A stretch of DNA of 8,118 bases, from assembly GCA_934330725.1 (NCBI GenBank), contig CAKRGM010000055.1, positions 1-8,118 of the forward strand. Reading direction: 5' to 3'. Each line of letters begins with the position of its first letter. The first letter of the stretch is position 1. This document shows positions 1 to 5,996 of this stretch, piece after piece. The DNA comes from an uncultured Lachnospiraceae bacterium (GTDB lineage Bacteria > Bacillota > Clostridia > Lachnospirales > Lachnospiraceae). Under the pieces are notes generated by a model that saw only the letters and a list, made by a program, of their open reading frames with translations, made no database searches and was not told where the DNA came from. The position numbers and the translations under genes were made by a program.

Positions 1-479
1 TATGCCTTGGAATAAATGCTTCCGATCATATTCTGACAAGCCTTCGTCGCTGCATAAATATTACCGGGCCGAAGCAGATTCGTCTCTACAATCGGGGTCT
101 CTCCCGGCTGAATATGGCCGTATTCTTCTCCGGAACCAATAAGCAGTACTCTCGGCTTGTAATACAACTCGCGAATCGCGTCCATTACATTCAGGCTTCC
201 CTTAATATTGACATCTACCGTCAATCCCGGCTTTTTCCAGGCAAGTCCCACAGAACTTTGCGCTGCTAAATGAAAAATATAATCCGGCCGTACTTCAAAA
301 AGCAGAGCAACAATTGCATCCTTATCCATAATATCCAGATCGTACACCTTCGCCGGAACCTCTTCCAGTACTTCATGAGGCAGTTTGGTAGCATATGCTT
401 CTATATCATTCGCTACCATCTCATTGATTAAGTATTTTCCTACAAAACCTGCAGCACCTATTACTAATCCTTTTTTCAT
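1..479 (-). CDS. rmd: GDP-6-deoxy-D-mannose reductase-like SDR, partial (C-terminus beyond window)
   Basis: Extended short-chain dehydrogenase/reductase of nucleotide-sugar metabolism. It probably reduces the GDP-4-keto-6-deoxymannose made by Gmd to GDP-D-rhamnose in the cytoplasm. Only the first 159 residues are present; the frame runs off position 1. Visible are the Rossmann motif GAAGFVG (residues 8-14), DLDIMD (47-52), the HLAAQSSV motif (70-77), GSGEEYG (115-121) and YAATK (142-146). Aligning GSGEEYG with GMD and GalE puts the catalytic Ser at 116, with Tyr142 and Lys146, so the triad is complete. I recall GFVGKY, the P-D-Y-I-F-H-L-A-A stretch and the G-S-x-E-E-Y-G form as typical of Rmd rather than of GDP-fucose synthase (Fcl). 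The ATG at 479-477 has GAGGG six bases upstream. It follows gmd after a 76-base gap with a terminator-like hairpin. Fcl or another 4-keto reductase remains possible because the C-terminal half is missing. Confidence 0.78.
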   Translation of the reverse strand, partial: MKKGLVIGAAGFVGKYLINEMVANDIEAYATKLPHEVLEEVPAKVYDLDIMDKDAIVALLFEVRPDYIFHLAAQSSVGLAWKKPGLTVDVNIKGSLNVMDAIRELYYKPRVLLIGSGEEYGHIQPGETPIVETNLLRPGNIYAATKACQNMIGSIYSKA

Positions 480-497
480 CTTTTACCCTCTTACCGA

Positions 498-527
498 AAA
501 AGGGATTCCCCATACAGAATCCCTTTT
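498..527 (-). terminator. Terminator-like hairpin between gmd and rmd
   Basis: A perfect 11-bp inverted repeat (498-508 and 517-527) flanks an 8-base loop. On the minus strand the right arm ends in CCCTTTTT, giving a short U-run of five. The stem has only four G-C pairs, so it may be a weak or partial terminator. It lies after the gmd stop (556) and before the rmd ribosome binding site, so it could lower rmd expression relative to gmd or protect the 3' end of a processed gmd transcript. The other strand also has a T-rich flank, so it could act in both directions. Confidence 0.55.
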
Positions 528-555
528 CTTATTCATCACTTATGCAGTTGCTCTC

Positions 556-1608
556 TTACTGCTGTGCAGCCTTCATTGCCTTTTCCTGCTTAGCACGCGC
601 TCTGTCATGTTTTGCCATGATCTCTACCAGTTCCGCATAAGTCGTCTTCTGAGGATTCCATCCAAGTACCGTCTTAGCCTTGGTAGGATCACCCCACAGA
701 TTGTCCACATCGGTAGGACGGAACCATTCAGGATTTACACATACTACCATTTTGCCGGTAGCCTTGTCATATCCCTTCTCATCTACGCCGGTACCTTCCC
801 AACGGATATCGATACCATTTGCCTTGAATGCACGCTCGGTAAAGTCTCTTACTGTATGCTGCTCACCGGTTGCAATAACGAAATCTTCCGGTGTATCATG
901 CTGTAAGATCATCCACATACACTCTACATAGTCCTTGGCATAACCCCAGTCACGAAGAGAATCCATATTGCCCAGTTCCAGATGATCCTGTAATCCTTCT
1001 GCAATACGTCCTGCTGCCAGAGTAATCTTTCTGGTAACAAAGTTCTCACCACGTCTCTCTGACTCATGGTTAAATAAGATACCATTTACAGCGAACATGC
1101 CATAAGCTTCACGATATTCCTTGATGATCCAGAAGCCGTACTGCTTCGCTACTGCATACGGGCTGTAAGGATGGAAAGGAGTAGTCTCACGCTGGGGTAC
1201 TTCCTCTACCTTACCGTACAGTTCAGAAGTAGATGCCTGATAAATCTTGGTCTGCTTAGCAAGTCCCAGGATTCTGACAGCCTCCAGAATTCTCAATACG
1301 CCGATAGCATCCACATCTCCAGAGTACTCGGGTACATCGAAAGATACCTGTACATGAGACTGCGCTGCCAGATTGTAAATCTCGTCCGGACGTACCTTTG
1401 CAATAATATTCGTAATGGAAGATGTATCAGACAAATCTCCATCATGTAATGTGATTGCGTGCTTCTCAATCAGATGATCAATTCTTGCAGTATTGGAAAT
1501 AGAGGCACGACGGGTAATACCGTGTACTTCATATCCCTTCTCTAACAGAAACTCTGCCAAATAAGATCCATCCTGTCCTGTAATTCCTGTAATAAGTGCT
1601 TTTTTCAT
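556..1608 (-). CDS. gmd: GDP-mannose 4,6-dehydratase
   Basis: Converts GDP-D-mannose to GDP-4-keto-6-deoxy-D-mannose in the cytoplasm using bound NADP; this is the shared first step to GDP-fucose and GDP-D-rhamnose. At 350 residues it has normal family length. Visible are the nucleotide-binding GITGQDG (8-14), the family signature RRAS (33-36), the NLAAQSHV motif (79-86), the active-site STSELYG (126-132) with Thr127 and Glu129, YSPYAVAK (148-155) with Tyr151 and Lys155, the NHESERRGENFVTRK region (180-194), and the GNMDSLRDWGYAKDYVE stretch (213-229). These make the assignment firm. The tail after about 330 is basic and Ala/Lys-rich, and I associate it with Lachnospiraceae homologues. The ATG at 1608-1606 has AAGG nine bases upstream and a SigA-type promoter at 1684-1712, so it should start its own transcript with rmd. 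Its base composition appears less AT-rich than the genes upstream. Confidence 0.96.
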   Translation of the reverse strand: MKKALITGITGQDGSYLAEFLLEKGYEVHGITRRASISNTARIDHLIEKHAITLHDGDLSDTSSITNIIAKVRPDEIYNLAAQSHVQVSFDVPEYSGDVDAIGVLRILEAVRILGLAKQTKIYQASTSELYGKVEEVPQRETTPFHPYSPYAVAKQYGFWIIKEYREAYGMFAVNGILFNHESERRGENFVTRKITLAAGRIAEGLQDHLELGNMDSLRDWGYAKDYVECMWMILQHDTPEDFVIATGEQHTVRDFTERAFKANGIDIRWEGTGVDEKGYDKATGKMVVCVNPEWFRPTDVDNLWGDPTKAKTVLGWNPQKTTYAELVEIMAKHDRARAKQEKAMKAAQQ

Positions 1609-1629
1609 TATATAATTCCTTTCTTATAT

Positions 1630-1654
1630 CTTTAAGATTTTTCATCTCTTAAAG
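1630..1654 (-). other. Hairpin in the gmd leader
   Basis: A perfect 8-bp inverted repeat (CTTTAAGA and TCTTAAAG on the minus strand) with a 9-base loop lies between the gmd promoter and its ribosome binding site, ending about 20 bases before the ATG. The stem is mostly A-U and would be weak, and no U-run follows, so it is not a terminator. It could affect message stability or translation, or be chance in an AT-rich leader. No riboswitch class is recognisable. Confidence 0.35.
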
Positions 1655-1683
1655 GTAATTATTATCTAGCTACAGATGTTATT

Positions 1684-1712
1684 AGTATACAGCATATGCC
1701 TAAAGATTTCAA
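1684..1712 (-). promoter_or_regulatory. SigA-type promoter of gmd-rmd
   Basis: Read on the minus strand, a -35 box TTGAAA (1712-1707) is followed by exactly 17 bases and a -10 box TATACT (1689-1684). Both boxes are one mismatch from the housekeeping consensus and the spacing is optimal. Transcription would start near 1677, leaving a leader of roughly 70 bases before the gmd ATG. This is the best promoter I found in the window. It implies that gmd-rmd can be expressed independently of the upstream genes. Confidence 0.78.
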
Positions 1713-1746
1713 GACACACGCCTAAAATCGCCTAAAATCGCCTAAT
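1698..1746 (-). repeat. Phased direct repeats at the gmd promoter
   Basis: On the plus strand the word GCCTAA starts at 1698, 1720, 1730 and 1740, giving spacings of 22, 10 and 10 bases. The two central 10-mers CCTAAAATCG (1721-1730 and 1731-1740) are identical and tandem. On the minus strand the copies read TTAGGC. Three lie directly upstream of the -35 box and the fourth lies in the promoter spacer. The copy at 1740 includes the stop codon of the acyltransferase gene. Spacing of one and two helical turns suggests a binding site for a tandem-binding regulator; no regulator is identified. Confidence 0.5.
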
Positions 1747-2824
1747 TCTTAATGACATCATTGATTATATACCATTTATCTTTTATTTTCTCTCCTACAT
1801 AACAGGAGAGTGCTGAAATCATAAGTGTTCCACTCACATATATAATCCATATGATATGTGTTCCATAGTTCAAATTCAGCTTCAATAGTGTATCCATTAT
1901 TTTTATAAAATACTGTACAGGATAATGCCACATATATATATGCAACGACCATCTTCCTAACAAAAGTAACGGATAACTTTCCATTATTTTTCTGAACCCT
2001 TGACATTCTATAGTACACCATATGATCATCGGGGCTAAAAACAACAGAAACAGCATTTGAATATCACCTAGCCACGCATACCCATTAATCCTTGTAACAA
2101 TATATATTCCGAGCAGCACAAGCAGTGGTATGTAGCCTATTTGTTTCATTCTTTCTCTATGTTTTTCCCAAATTTCATAAAATAATACCCCCACAAGGAA
2201 TCCTATGATCCCCCTGGCAATGGCACCATTAAGAATTGGGAAATTACAGCCTGCCTTAAATACAATTATTCCGCCTAACAATAATGTTGTATATAGCATC
2301 CTTCTTTTTGTAGATTGTTTATTATTGTAGGTGCATACATAGAATAAAGCATATAGAACCATTTCCACAGAAATGGACCATGCTGGGCCGTTAAACGTAA
2401 ACACATTATCAGTAATGCCTGTTTGTATAAGAAAAAAATTCAAAAACCAATGATACACATCAAAGTTACCATATACAAAAGTGCTCTGTTCCAGCCATCC
2501 ATACATTATTCCTTCGATTGTTACAACACATAATGTTACAAAGGACAATGGCCATAAATGTCGAACTCTACGGATAATATAATCTGCAAACGCCAATTCC
2601 CTCTTAATTATCGTTTCCTGGTAGCAATATGCCATCATAAAACCCGAAATAATGAAAAACAACTCTACCATCAGCCATCCGTAATCATATGACAATTGAA
2701 GTATTTTCTTAAAAGGTGATATCATGGTAAAGTGCTGATAATGCCAACAAAAAGCAACTATGCATGCTGCAATTCCTCTCAGTCCATCAACGGATCTTAT
2801 GCGTTCTTTATCACCAACCTTCAT
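1742..2824 (-). CDS. Membrane O-acyltransferase, acyltransferase family 3 (OafA-like)
   Basis: Integral membrane protein of about 360 residues, predicted to move an acyl group, usually acetyl, onto a sugar of a surface glycan. Numbered from ATG 2824, the family marks are all present: RSVDGLRGIAA (10-20), a likely catalytic His28 at the end of the first membrane segment, FFIISGF (56-62), RRVRHLWPLSF (85-95), PAWSISVEMVLY (147-158) and a late LGRWSLHIYMWHYP (289-302). About ten hydrophobic segments span the whole chain. There is no C-terminal SGNH domain, so this is the short single-domain form. It starts 37 bases after the protease stop with no terminator between, so the two are probably co-transcribed. 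A GTG directly before the ATG (2827) is an equally possible start and would add one residue. The acceptor is unknown; O-acylation of the local polysaccharide is inferred from context. The gene is AT-rich compared with gmd. Confidence 0.88.
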   Translation of the reverse strand: MKVGDKERIRSVDGLRGIAACIVAFCWHYQHFTMISPFKKILQLSYDYGWLMVELFFIISGFMMAYCYQETIIKRELAFADYIIRRVRHLWPLSFVTLCVVTIEGIMYGWLEQSTFVYGNFDVYHWFLNFFLIQTGITDNVFTFNGPAWSISVEMVLYALFYVCTYNNKQSTKRRMLYTTLLLGGIIVFKAGCNFPILNGAIARGIIGFLVGVLFYEIWEKHRERMKQIGYIPLLVLLGIYIVTRINGYAWLGDIQMLFLLFLAPMIIWCTIECQGFRKIMESYPLLLLGRWSLHIYMWHYPVQYFIKIMDTLLKLNLNYGTHIIWIIYVSGTLMISALSCYVGEKIKDKWYIINDVIKN

Positions 2825-2840
2825 CACTTGTATTCCTCTC
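2825..2840 (-). promoter_or_regulatory. Ribosome binding site leaving two adjacent start codons open
   Basis: On the minus strand GAGAGG (2840-2835) stands 7 bases before GTG (2827-2825) and 10 bases before the adjoining ATG (2824-2822). Spacing favours GTG; codon preference favours ATG. I took the ATG. The choice changes the acyltransferase by one residue only. Confidence 0.6.
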
Positions 2841-2861
2841 TCAAAACACTCCCGCCACTTT

Positions 2862-5800
2862 CTATTTCTTTAATAATATCCACCTCTGCGCCTGTGATCC
2901 ATTTGCCACAAATAATTGGATATTTGCTCCGTTGACCGTCTGGGCACCATCCAGATCTATGCACTTATTTCTATCGAGCGCTGTTACAATCTCATAACTT
3001 CCATCAGTTTGTTTTTTTATTATCCACTTCTGGGCTCTACTTCCATTCGACATAAACTGTTGAATATTCGTTCCGTTTTGCGTGCGTCCCCCGAATACAT
3101 CCAACACTTTATTGCTTCCTGCATTCGTTATCGTCACATATCCCTTGGAATCATGACTGATTATCCATTTCTGTGATGACACTCCGCTTTCGGAATGTAT
3201 CTGAACATTTGCCTCGTTGCTTTGTGAACTATTATAAACATCCATAACATACCCGCTATCCACTATGGACTTGATCAGATAGGTTCCGTCTTCTATGTCA
3301 TCCTTATGTTCTTCGGCCAGCTCATCCATCGTACTTTTCTTAGAAATGATCCACCTCTGTGCCGGAGACCCGTTTACCACAAATAATTGGATATTTGCTC
3401 CGTTGATTGTCTGGGCTCCGTCCAGATCTATGCACTTATTTCTATCAAGTGCTGTCACAATCTCATAGCTTCCATCATCCTGTTTTATCACTACCCACTT
3501 CTGGGCTCTACTTCCATTGGATACAAACTGTTGGATATTCGTTCCGTTTTGTGTACCTCCTCCGAATACGTCCAACGCTTTATTGCTTCCTGCATTCGTT
3601 ATCGTCACATATCCCTTGGAATCATGACTGATTATCCATTTCTGTGATGACACTCCGCTTTCGGAATGTATCTGAACATTTGCCTCGTTGCTTTGTGAAC
3701 TATTATAAACATCCATAACATACCCGCTATCCACTATGGACTTGATCAGATAGGTTCCGTCTTCTATGTCATCCTTATGTTCTTCGGCCAGCTCATCCAT
3801 CGTACTTTTCTTAGAAATGATCCACCTCTGTGCCGGAGACCCGTTTACCACAAATAATTGGATATTTGCTCCGTTGATTGTCTGGGCTCCGTCCAGATCT
3901 ATGCACTTATTTCTATCAAGTGCTGTCACAATCTCATAGCTTCCATCATCCTGTTTTATCACTACCCACTTCTGGGCTCTACTTCCATTGGATACAAACT
4001 GTTGGATATTCGTTCCGTTTTGTGTACCTCCTCCGAATACGTCCAACACTTTATTGCTTCCTGCATTCGTTATCGTCACATATCCCTTGGAATCATGACT
4101 GATCGTCCATTTCTGTGATGACACTCCGCTTTCGGAATGTATCTGAACATTTGCCTCGTTGCTTTGCGAACTATTATAAACATCCATAACATATCCGCTG
4201 TCTACCGTAGACTTGATCAGATAGGTTCCGTCTTCTATGTCATCCTTATGTTCTTCGGCCAACTCATCCATAGTAATGCCTTTATCATTTGATGTTAAAG
4301 CTTTTATGCAATAATTTCCAAATGGCCACGCATAATAATTTTTGCCGTTTGAAGAGTAAAAACTATCATTATGGGAAACCGCCGGGCATTCCCAAACAGT
4401 ATCATCCCCATCTGCATAATTTATTCCTTGTTCATAGTCAATACCATTTTTATCAACTGATACAACTACCGAAAAATATGTTCCCGGCTCAAGCGTAACA
4501 GAATCATCAAGTTCTATCGTATAAATACCTGCATATGCTGTCTGCCCTACTGTTGTTGCCTGCTCCTGCTTCTCCCCACTTAATGGATCACTCTTACTTT
4601 TTAAATTTGTATAAACCTCTATCGTATATGCAATGTCTACCTTATGCGTAAATGATAACTGTACAGACTTTAGTGTCTCAGACTTCACTCCATCACTGTT
4701 CTGAACCTTAAATACATTTGCCGCCTTTGTATAATAGGAATCATAATATGTATTAAGTCCACCATCTAATTGATAATTATTATCATAATTGTCTACATTT
4801 TCAAAATCTAATACCCATGCTGAAGTAGAAAGTGATGCTGATTCATATGACATCCAAAAATAATTCACATAGGTTCCCCAACTGTTTCTAATCAACCACG
4901 CACCGTCACTTGATGGTTTACTTGTACCAGGAAAATTGTCTTTGGAAAAATCATCATTCCACCCTACTACCATAACAGCATGTCCACCACCACTGTAATC
5001 TGTATCATAGTATGTCCATAACTGTTTCTCACTATTCCAAAGCAAAGCCTGACTGTTATGAAGATACATAACACCAGCAGCCCCATGCTCCATTATACTT
5101 AATTTTACATCATCTGTATTTTCTTTTATGTTTATGATATATGCATTATTTAACAAAAACTTGTTGTGACTATATGCATACTCATCCGCCAAACCATTAT
5201 TAGACACATTATATGCCTGATTATAAGGTACATCACTCTCACTTACAACACCACTCCATTGAGCCAAACGTCTGGTTGCGAATTCATAGTTTCCCCCATA
5301 ATTCAGGAAATTGTAATTATTGCTATTATAAAATTTAGACTGATCCCCCTCAGTTCCACCTAACGGATCCAAAACAGAATTGAAATTATAATAAACCAGT
5401 TGTAATTCACTCAAATCAATTGCAGAATTTGCTATTCCCTTGTTGATCAGGTCAAATTCAGCTAATCCAATCGCTGAAAAGGCCCAACATGTACCATAAG
5501 GTGTCTGGTCTCGATTATCAGGATAGTCAGCAATTTCATTTTGAAATGATGACGGAATATTTGCATATAAACTAATTCCATTGTCATATACAGGTGTATT
5601 GTAATCCAATTCACTTGAAATATAACCGCCAATCATGTTGTCACTGATCTCCGCATATTTTAGTGCCCGGGAATTTTGCATTTCATCATAATCAGCATTC
5701 CCGTCAGATACACTTTTATCTGCAGATCCTCCCATTTCATCACTAGCATTTAAAATATCATCTGTGATGTCACTAACATTATCCTGTTCAGTGTCCTCTG

Positions 5801-5915
5801 TTTGATGTTCAATTGCAACGGTATCAAAATTGCCGTTTGCTTCCTGTGCGTGAACATAATTTACCTGCTCCAACAATAAAAAAAGGACTAAAACTACACT
5901 AATTTTTCTCTTCAT
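2862..5915 (-). CDS. Secreted papain-like (C1) cysteine protease with lectin-like domain and three ricin-type lectin domains
   Basis: Predicted exported peptidase of 1017 residues. A signal peptide (MKRK, hydrophobic core 5-16, likely cut near residues 23-24) leads into an acidic Asp/Glu-rich stretch (about 25-110). The peptidase domain (about 118-370) shows the oxyanion Gln137, Cys143 in YGTCWAFSA, His312 in GGHAVMVVGW and Asn344 in IRNSWGT, so the catalytic set is complete. Residues about 385-540 resemble the lectin-like beta domain that follows C1 peptidases in Clostridia. Three tandem 157-residue units begin at 549, 706 and 863. Each is a ricin-type beta-trefoil with three QxW motifs (first unit: 601, 648, 696) and preceding Asp and N-x-Q residues, and each opens with the linker MDELAEEHKDD. 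The chain ends right after the last trefoil; there is no LPXTG, SLH or choline-type anchor. The ATG (5915) has only a weak AAAGAA upstream. The protein substrate and sugar ligand are unknown. Confidence 0.9.
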   Translation of the reverse strand: MKRKISVVLVLFLLLEQVNYVHAQEANGNFDTVAIEHQTEDTEQDNVSDITDDILNASDEMGGSADKSVSDGNADYDEMQNSRALKYAEISDNMIGGYISSELDYNTPVYDNGISLYANIPSSFQNEIADYPDNRDQTPYGTCWAFSAIGLAEFDLINKGIANSAIDLSELQLVYYNFNSVLDPLGGTEGDQSKFYNSNNYNFLNYGGNYEFATRRLAQWSGVVSESDVPYNQAYNVSNNGLADEYAYSHNKFLLNNAYIINIKENTDDVKLSIMEHGAAGVMYLHNSQALLWNSEKQLWTYYDTDYSGGGHAVMVVGWNDDFSKDNFPGTSKPSSDGAWLIRNSWGTYVNYFWMSYESASLSTSAWVLDFENVDNYDNNYQLDGGLNTYYDSYYTKAANVFKVQNSDGVKSETLKSVQLSFTHKVDIAYTIEVYTNLKSKSDPLSGEKQEQATTVGQTAYAGIYTIELDDSVTLEPGTYFSVVVSVDKNGIDYEQGINYADGDDTVWECPAVSHNDSFYSSNGKNYYAWPFGNYCIKALTSNDKGITMDELAEEHKDDIEDGTYLIKSTVDSGYVMDVYNSSQSNEANVQIHSESGVSSQKWTISHDSKGYVTITNAGSNKVLDVFGGGTQNGTNIQQFVSNGSRAQKWVVIKQDDGSYEIVTALDRNKCIDLDGAQTINGANIQLFVVNGSPAQRWIISKKSTMDELAEEHKDDIEDGTYLIKSIVDSGYVMDVYNSSQSNEANVQIHSESGVSSQKWIISHDSKGYVTITNAGSNKALDVFGGGTQNGTNIQQFVSNGSRAQKWVVIKQDDGSYEIVTALDRNKCIDLDGAQTINGANIQLFVVNGSPAQRWIISKKSTMDELAEEHKDDIEDGTYLIKSIVDSGYVMDVYNSSQSNEANVQIHSESGVSSQKWIISHDSKGYVTITNAGSNKVLDVFGGRTQNGTNIQQFMSNGSRAQKWIIKKQTDGSYEIVTALDRNKCIDLDGAQTVNGANIQLFVANGSQAQRWILLKK
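2865..4271 (-). repeat. Three tandem 471-bp repeats encoding ricin-type lectin units
   Basis: In coding order, unit 1 is 4271-3801, unit 2 is 3800-3330 and unit 3 is 3329-2865 (465 bp, ending at the stop). Units 1 and 2 differ at only three amino acids of 157 (Thr569/Ile, Thr604/Ile, Val623/Ala); unit 3 differs more, mostly in its second half. Unit 2 equals unit 3 over 3578-3800 and equals unit 1 over 3330-3576, so it is a mosaic. Copy number is likely unstable, and the near-identity makes this stretch prone to short-read assembly error. Confidence 0.97.
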
Positions 5916-5978
5916 TTCTTTAATCTGATCGTTTAGTTACCCGATTTTCCTTCCTGTAGGCCTATATCAAATGGAGAC

Positions 5979-5993
5979 TGTACAACTTGTACA
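5979..5993. promoter_or_regulatory. 15-base palindrome upstream of the protease gene
   Basis: TGTACAA and TTGTACA are perfect inverted arms around a single central C. The site lies in the 81-base gap between the glycosyltransferase stop (5997) and the protease start (5915). It has no U-run and few G-C pairs, so it does not look like a terminator. Its form fits a dimeric repressor operator, but I could place no convincing promoter next to it, so its role is speculative. Confidence 0.3.
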
Positions 5994-5996
5994 ACT

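Noticed and set aside
115..121. Loss of the catalytic serine in the Rmd-like protein because the motif reads GSGEEYG (residue positions)
   Set aside because: Counting back four residues from the Tyr of the EEYG motif, as in GMD and GalE, places the catalytic residue on Ser116, which is present; the Gly is the next position.
385..906. Plus-strand open frame of 173 codons across the gmd/rmd junction
   Set aside because: It runs antisense to gmd and rmd, which are certain from their motifs. Its translation shows no domain, and I see no suitable ribosome binding site.
1776..2021. Minus-strand 81-codon frame inside the acyltransferase gene
   Set aside because: It is out of frame with a gene that has all family motifs over its full length, and there is no sign of a frameshift.
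2916..4118. Repeated plus-strand open frames of 74-86 codons at 471-base intervals
   Set aside because: They are shadows of the lectin repeats on the other strand; their near-identity only reflects the DNA repeat.
2865..4271. CRISPR array or other non-coding repeat
   Set aside because: The period is 471 bases with no spacers, and the units stay in frame as complete beta-trefoil domains.
5916..5996. SigA promoter for the protease gene
   Set aside because: TTGTAC words occur on the minus strand, but no good -10 box lies at 16-18 bases (TATAGG is only 13 away from the nearer one). I could not support a promoter.
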